DNA of 64,000 nucleotides, from positions 17,147,020 through 17,211,019 of the forward strand of contig NC_080546.1 of assembly GCF_028640845.1 (NCBI RefSeq), in the 5' to 3' direction. This document shows positions 22,987-33,582 of this stretch, one piece after another (the first letter of the stretch is position 1; each line of letters starts with the position of its first letter). The notes under the pieces were generated by a model, which was not told where the DNA came from, made no database searches, and saw nothing but the letters and a program-made list of their open reading frames with translations. Made by a program: the position numbers and the translations under genes. Source of the stretch: Ahaetulla prasina (Eukaryota; Chordata; Lepidosauria; Squamata; Colubridae).

Positions 22987-23720
22987 ATGTGCAATATAAT
23001 ATAATCTAAAACTTTGTAATATAATTTAATTAAAAACTTTAAAATTCTCCTCTCCTTACAGTTTTTTCCCCTCTTTCATTTCAGCATCCAGCCTGGGTGG
23101 ATTTTTTTCTATGTTTAATGTTGGACTTATCTGATGTTTGGGTCAATGTTTTTCCTTTTTTGTACACATTTTTTTTCTTTTTTTGTTATTACTGTTGGAT
23201 GTATGTTTTTTCTTTCTTCTCTATTTTGTATTGTATTCTGTATTTTATTCTCATTTTTATCAATCAAAATTTAATAAATATGTATTTTTTAAAAACATTT
23301 TTTGTTGGATCTAGTTTCAAATTCATGAAGGAAACAGTTGCTCATGTAATTCAGTGGGATGTTCTTTTTGTTGATTCTTGTGATTCTTGCGAAGTCTATT
23401 AAAAAACAGTTTCTGAAACGCTTTGCAGCCATAACTTCCGCTGAAAGTTTAGATGCAATGTTTACCTTGTGGCCAAGTGTCAGCTAGGATGTTCCAGTGA
23501 AATGATCACAGGTTTATTTTTATGGTAGCTATTCAGACTTTTCTGTGGGTAATATGTTTCCATTCACATATAAATCCCAAGAAGACCCTCGGTATGCATT
23601 TCCGTTAAATTGCTGAAAAAAAACATTAGAAATATGATGTGTATCTCCTGTTCCACAATTGCTGGAGAATTAGTCATAGCGTTGTTGACTGCTGACAGTT
23701 GTATTTATGAATGTAAAATA
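22987..23720. other. Unique sequence, no gene recognised
   Basis: T-rich stretch at 23110-23290 ends in AATAAATATG and could be an old LINE tail, but no coding remnant supports this. Confidence 0.4.
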
Positions 23721-23723
23721 CAT

Positions 23724-24129
23724 ACAGGTAGTCCTCAACTTGCAACAGTTCATTTAGTGACCTTTCAAAGTTACGACGTCACTGAGAAAAGTGACTTATG
23801 ACCGTTTTTCACAGTTACGACCGTTGCAGCCTCCCCATGGTCAAGTGATCAAAATTCAGATATTTGGCAACTAGTTCATCTTTACAACAGTTGCTGGGTC
23901 CCAGGATCACGTGATCAACTTTTGCGATCTTCTGTCAAGCAAAATCAATGAGGAAGCCAGATTAGATTCACTTAACAACCAGGTTGCTAAGTTAACAACT
24001 GCAGTGATTCGCTTAACAACTGAGGCAAGAAATATTGTAAAAATGGAGGCAAAACTCACTTAACAAATATCTTACTTAACAACATAAATTTTGGGAACAA
24101 TTATCCTCATAAATTGAGGACTAACTGTA
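23724..24129 (+). mobile_element. Tc1/mariner-like miniature element ('GTAGTCCTCGACTTAC' family)
   Basis: Starts ACAGGTAGTCCTCAACTTG and ends AAATTGAGGACTAACTGTA. The interior matches the other copies. Confidence 0.88.
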
Positions 24130-24132
24130 CTA

Positions 24133-24556
24133 CCATGTTTCTCCAAAAATAGAATAGAATAGAATAGAATAGAATAGAATAGAATAGAATAGAATAGAAT
24201 AGAATAGAATTCTTTATTGGCCAAGTGTGATTGGACACACAAGGAATTTGTTGTGGAGCATACTCTCTCGGTGTACATAAAAGATACATTTGTCAAGATT
24301 CGTAAAATCATAAAATAAGACCTCCCCCAAAAAGAAGACCTCCCCAAAAATATTTAAACACATGCGCAGCCGGTCCCTGCCATTTCCTCTGGTTACGGTT
24401 AGAGAGACAGAGCTGGAAATAGGGTAAGACGGCAAGAAGATCTCTGTCTCATTCCACGCACCCCAAAATAATAAGACCTCCCCGAAAATAAGGCCAAGCA
24501 TTTATTTCGGGGTTCAAAACAATATAAGACAGGATCTTATTTTCAGGGAAACATGG
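24133..24556. mobile_element. TA-flanked miniature element ('CCATGTTTCCCTGAAAATAAG' type)
   Basis: Ends CCATGTTTCTCC and GGGAAACATGG are inverted, with TA on both sides (24131-24132, 24557-24558). A LINE tail has been inserted near its left end. A shorter relative lies at 45046-45181. Confidence 0.8.
24149..24310 (-). mobile_element. CR1/L3-like LINE tail with (AATAG)n
   Basis: About 12 AGAAT units lead into TTCTTTATTGGCCAAGTGTG and the 3' UTR of the family seen at 29150-29697, in reverse orientation. It splits the miniature element at 24133-24556. Confidence 0.9.
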
Positions 24557-24558
24557 TA

Positions 24559-25099
24559 ACTCTGAAAAGATAAAACCCAGTTTGGATTAGCTGTTTTGAG
24601 TTTTTGCTTGAATAAAAGGTTGGCGTCTAAATTAAATATATAAACATGGAAGCTAATTCTCAGCCATAATGTCATTAGTTTTGGTTTTTGCATGTTGGTT
24701 TAGTATCCAGGTTTTTCCCCCCTGCCTCATAGATTTTGGATGACCTTCAAATCAATTGAATATATTTTGAACTTTCAAGACTCATTAGTTCTGAAATGAT
24801 AAATGTGTGTCTAGACCAGATCACTGCAGATGACATCTTACATACCTGAATGCTCCATAAAATTACATCCCCCTCCACACACTTTTTCCTTAGGGGGGAA
24901 AACTTGTAGGTCAATAAAGGTAGTGTAGATCTCTTTCCCCTGAGGAGTTTTGAATCTTTGGGATTTTTTTTTCACCCTTGTGCGCTATGAAGAACTGTTT
25001 ATTTATATTAGTTCATCCTGCAGTCTCAAGTGAAACTGTTCAGATATAGATTTATTACTAGGCCTCAATGAGAATTTGACTCCCTGTTTAATGAAATTC
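24559..25099. other. Unique sequence, no gene recognised
   Basis: No supported feature. Confidence 0.5.
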
Positions 25100-25677
25100 A
25101 GTGAACGAGCAACCCAAAAATACAGCTCAGACTAGCCCCAGGTACAGCAGCTATAAAGGCTTTGGAAAAGATATTCAAATGCCGCAATGTGTCTATACCA
25201 GAGGTGAAAGGACCTGGGTACTTACGGGACCGCCTGCTGTTACCACACGCCTCCCACAGACCCGTACGCTCCCATAGAGAGGGACTTCTCAGGGTGCCAT
25301 CCGCCAAACAATGTCGGCTGGCGGCCCCCAGGGGAAGGGCCTTCTCTGTGGGGGCTCCCACACTCTGGAACGAGCTTCCCCCGGGTTTACGCCAAATACC
25401 TGACCTTCGGACATTTCGTCGCGAACTCAAGACCCATCTTTTTATCCGCGCGGGGCTGGCTTAAATTGGGATTTTAATGTTAATTTATTAATTTTAAACG
25501 GGGTCTTAGTATGGTAAATTTTAATCACTGGGCTAATTTAAATAAGTTTTTTAAATCGTATTTTAAACTTGTATATTGTATTGTCAGTTTTATTATGCCT
25601 GTACACCGCCCTGAGTCCTTCGGGAGAAGGGCAGTATAAAAATCAAATAAAATAAATAAATAAATAAATAAATAAAT
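25100..25677 (+). mobile_element. L2-like LINE 3' end
   Basis: The plus strand encodes the typical C-terminal block of fish and reptile L2-group LINEs (LWNELPPGLRQ, LRTFRRELKTHLF), one hundred codons without a stop. The 3' UTR ends CCGCCCTGAGTCCTTCGGGA and an (AAATA)n tail. A second copy lies at 39872-40152. Confidence 0.82.
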
Positions 25678-26295
25678 CCAGTAGGTTCTGACAGGTTCTG
25701 GAGAACCGGTAGTGGAAATTTTAAGTAGTTTGGAGAATCGGTACAGTGGTGGGTTTCAATTTTTTTTTACTACCGGTTCTGTGGGTGTGGCTTGGTGGAT
25801 GAGGTATGGCTTGGTGGGCGTGGCTTGCTGGGCATGGCAGGGGAAGGATACTGTAAAATCTCCATTCCCTCCCCACTCCAGGGGAAGGTTACTGCAAAAT
25901 CTCCATTTCCTCCCGATCAACTGGGACTCAGGAGGCAGAGAATAGATGGGGGCGGGGCCAGTCAGAATTTTTACTACCGGTTCTCCGAACTTCTCAAAAT
26001 TTCCGCTACCGGTTCTCCAGAACTGGTCAGAACCTGCTGAAACCCATCTCTGAACCGGTAGCGGAAATTTTGAGTAGTTTGGAGAACTGGCAAATACCAT
26101 CTCTGGCTGGCCCCAAAGTGGGATGGGAATGGAGTTTTTGCAATATCCTTCTCCCAAGAGTGGGGAGGGAATGGAGATTCTGCAGCATCCTTCTCCTGCC
26201 ATGCCCACCAAGCCACACCCATCAAGCCACACCACACCCATCAAGCCACACCCACAGATCTGGTAGTAAAAAAAAATGGATTTCACCACTGGTCT
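25678..26295 (-). mobile_element. hAT 'ACCGGTTCT' family element interrupted by another copy
   Basis: Minus-oriented copy. The left arm (25678-25743) and right part (26053-26295) flank a second copy at 25744-26052. The two parts overlap by about 30 bases, so the history is not a single clean insertion. Confidence 0.7.
25744..26052 (+). mobile_element. hAT 'ACCGGTTCT' family element, nested
   Basis: Starts CAGTGGTGGGTTTCA and ends TGAAACCCATCTCTG. Flanks AATCGGTA and AACCGGTA give an 8-bp duplication with one mismatch. Confidence 0.88.
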
Positions 26296-26301
26296 ATACC
26301 A

Positions 26302-26370
26302 GGGGTCTCCAACCTTGGCAGCTTTAAGCCTGGAGGACTTCAACTCCCAGAATTCCCCAGCCAGCAAAGC
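26302..26370. mobile_element. Half of a palindromic hAT element
   Basis: Left arm only: CAGGGGTCTCCAACCTTGG to AATTCCCCAGCCAGCAAAG. The right arm is missing. Confidence 0.75.
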
Positions 26371-26401
26371 TTAATGATAGTTATAGGGTACAAATTAAAC
26401 A

Positions 26402-26760
26402 AATGACGCGGTGGCTTAGTGGGTAAGACACTGAGTTTGTCGATCGAAAGTTCGGCAGTTCAACGGTTCAAATCCCTAGTGCCACGTAACAGGATGAGCT
26501 TCCGTTACTTGTCCCAGCTTCTGCCAATCTAGCAGTTCAAAAGCACGTAAAAAATGAAAGTAGAAAAATAAAGACCACCTTTGGTGGAAAGGTAAAAGCG
26601 TTCCGTGCGCCTTTGGCATTGAGTCATGCCAGCCACAAAACCACGGAGATGTCTTCGGACAGCGCTGGCTCTTCGGTTTTGACAGGGAGATGAGCACCGC
26701 CCCCTAGAGTCAGGAACGACTAGCACATATGTCAGAGGGGAACCTTTACCTTTACCTTTA
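26402..26760 (+). mobile_element. Sauria SINE
   Basis: The tRNA-derived head has an A box (GTGGCTTAGTGGGTAAG) and a B box (GGTTCAAATCC). The body ends in CCTTTACCTTTACCTTTA, the ACCTTT-repeat tail known for Sauria SINEs. These are squamate SINEs mobilised by Bov-B LINEs. Five other copies occur in the window. Confidence 0.92.
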
Positions 26761-27347
26761 AGCATGTTAAAGTGCCAAACTGAGGGAATTCCAAGGAGAA
26801 TGTCAAAGAGAAAATAGGTCTGGAGCCTTTTCTCTGTAATCCATTATCTGTGTGCAGAAAGGGATTTTGCTAGCTTTTACATTATTCATGTAATTTTCCC
26901 CACTTGAAGTCTAGAGTGAAACAGCCCTGGAGCAGTTTTACATGTGATAATAAAATCATTAGGGAAGCTTTATGTTAAAACCCAATCTGCTGCTCTTTGT
27001 AGTGGAAGGAACAAATGCTTTCCATGTGTTTTTTTCTTCCGTTCTTTCTTTGGAATTTTAGTCCAATATTTTCTTCTAGTTGTTCTGTCTTTCTGATTTG
27101 GGATTTCAGTTTTAACTTAAGTAGTACATGTCTTATATTGGGATATATGAATGAAGACCAGTTGAAATCATTTTCCCTGCTAACTTTTTTCATGACAGAT
27201 ACCACCACCACCCCCGCAGAGCTACAGATTGCTTGCAAGTCTTGCCATGTAGATTTTCCATGAATAATGAAAAGTCACTTGACTAAAATAGGCTACATGA
27301 GATTCGGTCATAGTAAGATCTACTTCCTTAATTCTGCTTTGAGAATG
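26761..27347. other. Unique sequence, no gene recognised
   Basis: No supported feature. Confidence 0.5.
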
Positions 27348-27355
27348 CTTTGGGA

Positions 27356-27908
27356 CAGTGGTGAAATGTAAAATTTGTTACTACCAGTCCTGTGGGTATG
27401 GCTTGGGGGGAATGTGACTGGGTGGGCATGGCCAACTTTTTTTTTTTTTTACTTTTAAAAGCATTTTTTCTACTTCGGCCGAAGAGGTTGTAAAAAATGT
27501 TTTTAAAAGGCTCTGACGATCCCAGCTGAGTTGCCTGATTGTCAAAGGCTTTTCTTTCAAAAGCATTTTTTTTTGCCTTTAAAAGAAAAAAAGCCTCTGA
27601 CGATCAGGCAACTCAGCTGGGATCGTCAGAGCCTGTTAAAAGCCTTTTTATAACCTCTTCTGCTGAAGAGGTTGTAGAAAAAATGCTTTTCAAAGGCTTT
27701 GACGATCCCAGCTGAGCCGCCCAATCATCAGAGGCTTTTTTTTTTTACTTTTAAAAGCATTTTTTTGGCCGAAGAAAAAATGCTTTTAAAAGTAAAAAAA
27801 AGCAACCTCTGATGATCACGCAGCTCAGCTGGGCATGGGAGAGGGCAGGGATTTTTGCTACCAGTTCTCCGAACCACTCGCCGTCATCACTACCAGATTT
27901 CATCTCTA
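27356..27908. mobile_element. hAT-type foldback element with nested inverted repeats
   Basis: Starts CAGTGGTGAAATG and ends GATTTCATCTCTA. A perfect 8-bp duplication CTTTGGGA flanks it (27348-27355 and 27909-27916). The interior is a series of self-complementary blocks built from TTTTAAAAGCATTTTTTC, CTTCGGCCGAAG and GACGATCCCAGCTGAG. Relatives lie at 32041-33172 and at the right edge. Confidence 0.9.
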
Positions 27909-27924
27909 CTTTGGGAACATTCTT

Positions 27925-28499
27925 TGTCGTGTCCCACTCCTCCGCTGACGGCCGGGTCAGGGAAATCCGAATCAGGCTTGCCTCTGCAGCTCTGCCCAAA
28001 GTCCTAGCAAAGTCCTCAGAGCAGGCAGGAGACCAGTAAGTGACTTCAGCAAGATAAGTTGGACTTTGCCTGACTCAGAGACTGCCAGAAAGCAGATCCT
28101 TTATATAGGCCATGGGGTGTGGCTCCATGACTCAGCACTCATTAAGGCCTGCCCCTCCCTTCCTTCTGTTGCCTCCGCCTATCCAATCTTCTGATGCGAG
28201 GGTCACTCCAATCAGCAGCTGTTGGAAGTAAACTTTCCTCAGGCTCACATGCTGTGGAGGAGGGGGAGGGGTCTAGCTGCTCCGTTTGCTTGGGCATGGA
28301 GCCAGGGCTGGGGCCGGGGGATGCTCCCTCCTCTGCAGCCTGCTTGGGCATGGAGTCAGGGCTGGGACCGGGAGGTGCCCCCTCCTCTGCAGCTTGTCTG
28401 GGCATGGAGCCAGGACTAGGGCCGGGAGGCATACATTCCTCCGAGTTCGGGAGCAGATAAGCAGACCCCGGCTGCGGTGAGAGCGGACAAGACACAACA
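27925..28499 (-). mobile_element. Solo LTR, minus strand
   Basis: Minus-strand relative of the LTR at 9606-10123: TGTTGTGTCTTGTCC start at 28499, GGGACACGACA end at 27925, TATATAAA at 28100-28107. It has three rather than two of the Pro-Ser units, so it is about 57 bp longer. The flanks (TTCTT and CCAAC) do not match, so no duplication is visible. Confidence 0.88.
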
Positions 28500-28650
28500 C
28501 CAACGGTGTTGTTCAAATCAGCAGAAATATCAACTTCACTTCTCCACTGTTTCTAGAAAAGTGGTGGGTGTTAATTATTTAAGCAAAATATCAGGCGAAA
28601 GCTCTCAAAAGAATGATCGTAAGTCAGCGCATAGAGTAAAGGAATCAATA

Positions 28651-29004
28651 GAGGTAGTCCTTGACTTACAACCACAATCCAGCCCAAAATTTATGATACT
28701 AAGTGAAACATTTGTTAAGTCAGTTCTGCCCCATTTTACGATCCTTCTTGCCGTGGTTGTTAAGTGAATCTGGCTTCCCCATTGACTTTGCTTGTCAGAA
28801 GGTCACAAAAGTTGATCCGGTGAATGTGAGAAACGTCATCAATATGAACCAGTTGCCAAGCATCCGAATTTTGGTCACGTGACCATGGGGGATGCTGCAA
28901 CGGTTGTCAGTGTGTCACAAAATGGTCACAAGTCATTTGTTTCAATGCTGTTGTAATTTTGAATGGTCACTAAACAAGCTGTTGTAAGTTGAGGACTGCC
29001 TGTA
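28651..29004 (-). mobile_element. Tc1/mariner-like miniature element ('GTAGTCCTCGACTTAC' family)
   Basis: Ends GAGGTAGTCCTTGACTTAC and GTAAGTTGAGGACTGCCTGTA. Interior in reverse order to 23724-24129. Confidence 0.88.
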
Positions 29005-29149
29005 TTGGAATAGCCCTATAGATTAGATTGAAAAGAATTGCCCAAGTTTTAAACCAATCTGAGAAACTGATCAGAGGCTGACCCCATAAAAACCGAACCT
29101 TGAATTTCCTGACCATTTTAGCTTCACTTACATCAAGAACTTAAATGTA

Positions 29150-29697
29150 GCTTACCCAACAAGAAAAACACAGACTTCAGAGGATAATTAGAACTGCAGA
29201 AAAAATAATTGCTACCAACTTGCCTTCCATTGAGGACCTGTATACTGCACGAATCAAGAAGAGGGCCGTGAAAATATTTGCAGATCCCTCGCATCCTGGA
29301 CATAAACTATTTCAACTCCTACCCTCAAAACGACGCTATAGAGCACTGCACACCAGAACAACTAGACACAAGAACAGTTTTTTCCCGAAGGCCATCACTC
29401 TGCTAAACAAATAATTCCCTCAACACTGTCAGACTATTTACTGAATCTGCACTACTATTAATCGTTTCATAGCTCCCATCACCAATCTCTTTCCACTTAT
29501 GACTGTATGACTATAACTTGTTGCTGGCAAGCCTTATGATTTATATTGATATATTGATCATCAATTGTGTTGTAAATGTTGTACCTTGATGAACGTATCT
29601 TTTCTTTTATGTACACTGAGAGCATATGCACCAAGACAAATTCCTTGTGTGTCCAATCACACTTGGCCAATAAAATTCTATTCTATTCTATTCTATT
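29150..29697 (+). mobile_element. CR1/L3-like LINE 3' end with (ATTCT)n tail
   Basis: Encodes the end of a reverse transcriptase ORF (LPSIEDLYTARIKKRAVKIF, HPGHKLFQLLPSKRRYR, NSFFPKAITLLNK) followed by about 280 bp of 3' UTR and four to five ATTCT units. Snake CR1/L3 LINEs are known to end this way and to seed AATAG microsatellites. Confidence 0.88.
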
Positions 29698-30812
29698 CCT
29701 TTAAAGCGGCGTTTTTCAAGTGGACAAGCTTTCAAATGCACTGAGAACTTTAATTTCTGGAATCTGAAAAACATTGGGTTAAGGGAAATTATTGTGATGA
29801 GCTGGCCTGAGTTAATAAGTCCTGCAAGGGAAAAAAAAGTTGTAAGGGACGGAGATATGTTTTTATTGTTTTCCTTAAGTAGCATTTCTGACCTCTTTTT
29901 GTGGCCTGCTTCAGAATGGAAACCTTTCCCTTCCTCTCTGTAATATATACTCTACAACTTAATCTCCTTGTCCACATAAGCAACCATCCTCATTTTGCTT
30001 CTGCCTTTGTTTCTGCCAAACATACATCCATGTGCTTAGCCAATAATCTTCCTATAAGTCTAACATCAAATTATACAGCAGGATGTTTTGTTGGTAACTG
30101 AAACCATTATCTTTGCAGTTAACAACTTGTAAACTATGCCTGCAGCCCTAAGGATGTGTTTTCGTAACTTGTCTGGCTGTAACGTGTCTGCTCCACGGGA
30201 GATGAATGATGGTAAAAATATCGCAGACACAATATGTCAAAACAGGCTGTTAAGCTTTCAGTACAAGTGGACCCCATGACACAAGTTCACAGCACGTAAT
30301 ACCTCTTGTTCAGGACACCGGATATCCTTCCATTCTCCCCCCCAATTTTCTGCCCACTCCAGTAACCACACAGACCCCTCATAGATTTGTTGTTCTCCCC
30401 AAAAAGAAAAGAGTGGGGGGAGAAAAATGTGAAACTAACGTTTCTACAATCCCTAGGCACGATACTACACAAATAGTACAAACAGATTGTTTTAACTTGG
30501 AACACTGAAAACAAAAGAGTTGTGTGTTAGTTCATTCTTGGTACTCTATGTGGAACATTTCCAGTACCTTACTTGAGAGCAATAAATAATGCTCTTCTAT
30601 TAATATATGATCAAAAGCTGTCATTTATACACAATGTGGGCCTCGTGATATTAACGTTGTCTTTTCCTGGATATGGGTTTTCCTTAGAAACCTGTCCCAT
30701 TTTGTGTGTTCAATTATCTGGATAGTTTATAATTTTTTTGCTTTCCAGGAAAGTAGACCATTTGTGACATTGATTATTCCACTCTACTTCAGAATGAATT
30801 TGATCGTCCAAC
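29698..30812. other. Unique sequence, no gene recognised
   Basis: No supported feature. Confidence 0.5.
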
Positions 30813-31605
30813 TATCTTCCATAAATAGAATAGAATAGAATTTTTTATTGGCAAAGTATGATTGGACACACAAGGAATTTGTCTCGGTCCATACCCGCTC
30901 AGTATACATAAAAGAAAAGATACCTTCATCAAGCTACAACACTTACAACACTTAATGATAGTCATAGGGTACAAATTTAACACTTAATGATACAACACTT
31001 AATGATAGTCATAGGCTACAATTAAACAATCAGGAAACAATCAACTATAGTATAAATCGTAAGGATATAAGCAACAAAGTTAGAGTCATAAGTGGAAGGA
31101 GATGGGTGATGGGAACAATGAGAAGATTAATAGTAGTGCAGATTTAGTAAATAGTTTGACAGTGTTGAGGGAATTATTTGTTTAGCAGAGTGATGGCATT
31201 CGGGAAAAAACTGTTCTTGCGTCTAGTTGTTCTGGTGTGGAGTGCTCTATAGCGTCGTTTTGAGGGTAGGAGTTGAAGCAGTTTATGTCCAGGATGTGAG
31301 GTATCTGTAAGTTTTTTCACAGCCCTCTTTTTGATTCATGCAGTATACAGGTCCTCAATGGAAGACAGGTTGGTAGCAATTGCTTTTTCTGCAGCTCTAA
31401 TTATCCTCTGAGGTCTGTGTCTGTCTTGTTGGGTTGCGGAACCAAACCAGACAGTTATAGAGGTGCAGATGACAGACTCAATAATTCCTCTGTAGAACTG
31501 GATCAGCAGCTCCTTGGGCAGTTTGAGCTTTCTGAGTTGGTGCAGAAAGAAGATTCTTTGTTGTTCTTTTTTGATGACATTTTTGATGTTAGCTGTCCAT
31601 AAAAA
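30813..31605 (-). mobile_element. CR1/L3-like LINE 3' end, minus strand
   Basis: Same family as 29150-29697, reversed, starting with ATAGAATAGAAT units. It extends about 200 bp further into the ORF. A small internal duplication repeats CACTTAATGATA near 30950-31010. Breaks in the ORF make it inactive. Confidence 0.88.
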
Positions 31606-32040
31606 TTATGTTATAGAGCACACAAATGAATTTGGGAGGATGTTATCCAGCAAGCAGCTAGGCACTGAAACCACTTCCATGATGATACAATAATATGGTC
31701 GTGGTGCTAATTATTTTCAACATCACAGGGAAAAAGCTTTGATTCAAAAGATCCACCTTGAAATCATTCAGGGTAAAAAATAGAGTTCTAAGGAAAAACA
31801 CGGATATGATGGATCTATAATTTCGTGAACAAGGCAGACCTTACAATGTCAGGCCTAAATGTCTGTATATACCCAGTTATTTATAAATTATCTACGGTAT
31901 TACTATTTTAAAATCCATACAGTATATGAAAATGCTGGCTTAAGTGAAAGAAACCTTGGTTCTCTCAAATTCTTTGAAACCCAACATCCTTTCCATTTAA
32001 ATTGGCTGCTGGATTGTTAGAGGGTGGTTGTAGTCCCAAG
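31606..32040. other. Unique sequence, no gene recognised
   Basis: No supported feature. Confidence 0.5.
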
Positions 32041-33172
32041 AAATCCATATGCATGGGGGTAATGTGACTGGGTGAGCGTGGCCAATTTTTTTTAAAAAAA
32101 ACTTTTAAAAGCATTTTTTCTACAACCTCTTCGGCCGAAGAGGCTACAGAAAAAATGTTTCTAAAGGGTTCTGGCAATCCCAGATGAGTTGCCTGATACT
32201 TTTAAAAGCAATTTTTTTACAGCCTCTTTGGCTCTAAAATTGCTTAAAATTGCTTTTAAAGGGATCAGGCTACTCAGGTGGGATCTCCAGAACCCTTTAA
32301 AAGCAATTTTGTAGAAAAAAATGTGTTGTGACTCCGGCCCCCCAGCCTGTCCTCATGGAGGAGGATGACTCTGAGAGAGAGAGGGAGGAGCCGACAAGGC
32401 CTCCCTCTCCAGGTTCCTCCTTCCTGGCAATGCCTCAAGTGCCGTCGGAAGGCCAGGAGGAAGGCGTGTCAGAGCCCCCACAGATAGAGGACAAGAAGGA
32501 TCAATCCTGGATTGACCCTAGACAGCGGAAAGAGAGGCGTGCGCAGCAGAGGAAGAGGTATGGCAGGCCCAGGGAATGCTGAGTCACTGAGCCATACCCC
32601 ACAGGGGATAAAAGTGGGTGAGGTTGCCATCAGGCCCTTGTGAGGGACAAAAGCTACTAAGTGTGAACTGATCATGTGAGCTTCAGACAGTTTTTGGATT
32701 TAAGGCTTGGATTTTCGTGAGTAACTCTTGACCATTCTTTAGATGCCTGGTTGCTCCGGCAACAGACTGTAAACACGCTGACTCTTGATAAGAAACTTGG
32801 CTGGCACTTGGAGAGCAGCTGCCAGAACTTTCCTCTGCCAAAGGAAACCAGGCCAAATTGTAAATAAATTGCTGGCAGACATCCTTTGGCGCTTGTGTTT
32901 TCTTAGGTGAGCTGGGGGGGACAGAACAAAATGCTTCTAAAGGGTTCTGACAATCCCAGCTGAACCGCGCGATCATCAGAGGCTTTTTTTTTTACTTTTA
33001 AAAGCATTTTTTCAGCCAAAGAAAAAATGCTTTTAAAAGTAAATAAAAACACCTCTGATGATCGCGCGGCTCAGTTGGGCATGCGGGGTGGGCACAGGGA
33101 TTTTTGCTACCACCCACTGCCATCGCTACCGGATCGGGTGATCTGGTCCGAACCAGGAGCATTTCACCCCTG
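32041..33172. mobile_element. hAT-type foldback element, interrupted by a solo LTR
   Basis: Related to 27356-27908 (TTTTAAAAGCATTTTTTC, CTTCGGCCGAAGAGG, GATCATCAGAGGC). The right end ATTTCACCCCTG is kept at 33172, while the left terminal repeat is lost. The LTR at 32324-32928 lies inside it. Confidence 0.8.
32324..32928 (+). mobile_element. Solo LTR of a divergent family
   Basis: Runs from TGTTGTGACTCC to GGGACAGAACA with a perfect 5-bp duplication AAATG (32319-32323 and 32929-32933). A GATAAAAGTGGG box lies near 32608. The U3 frame is open and, as in the other LTRs, is acidic and ends in an Arg-rich tail (WIDPRQRKERRAQQRKRYGR) just before the promoter region. Nucleotide similarity to the LTR at 9606 is low apart from the ends and the GCTGAGTCA...GAGCCA...CCCCA block. 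Confidence 0.92.
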
Positions 33173-33262
33173 AATCAGAGGCAGTTCATTCCAGATACTT
33201 TGTGTGAGAGAAAGAAGGTGAAGACAGGCCCTCCCTAATAGTTCTCTGAGTATACGATAGAT

Positions 33263-33574
33263 CAGTGATGGCTAATCTTTTCCGGACCGAGTACCCAAAG
33301 CGCATGTGCCTGAACCCCCAAAATGCAATGTGCGTGCAGCCCCCACGCATGTGCCTTGCCCCCCATGCATGCATGTGTGGCCCCCCGCATGCGGCCCCCT
33401 GTGCATGCACACACGCGCCCCCCCGCATGCACAGCAAAGACCCAAAGATCAGCTGGCCAGCAGGAGGCACGCACACATGCGTGGCAGAGCTGAATTGGGG
33501 CGACGGCTCACGTGCCCACAGAGTGGGCACTGCGTGCCATCTCTGGCACGCATACCATAGGTTCGCCATCACAG
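33263..33574. mobile_element. hAT-type element, 'CAGTGATGGCTAATC' family
   Basis: Starts CAGTGATGGC and ends GCCATCACAG. Flanks CGATAGAT and TGATAGAT are an 8-bp duplication with one mismatch. The interior is rich in CATGCA and GCATGCG words. Confidence 0.85.
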
Positions 33575-33582
33575 TGATAGAT

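Noticed and set aside
23750..24129. Spaced CTTAACAAC-type words resembling a direct-repeat array
   Set aside because: They are internal to a Tc1/mariner-like miniature element; spacing is irregular and there are no CRISPR-like spacers.
25162..25464. 100-codon GC-rich open frame that looks like a conserved protein
   Set aside because: It is the C-terminal end of an L2-like LINE reverse transcriptase ORF, repeated at 39.9 kb.
26402..26480. tRNA-like A and B boxes suggesting a tRNA gene (also at 44922, 47214, 53523, 55411)
   Set aside because: They are the heads of Sauria SINEs, joined to a common body and ACCTTT tail, and do not fold as complete tRNAs.
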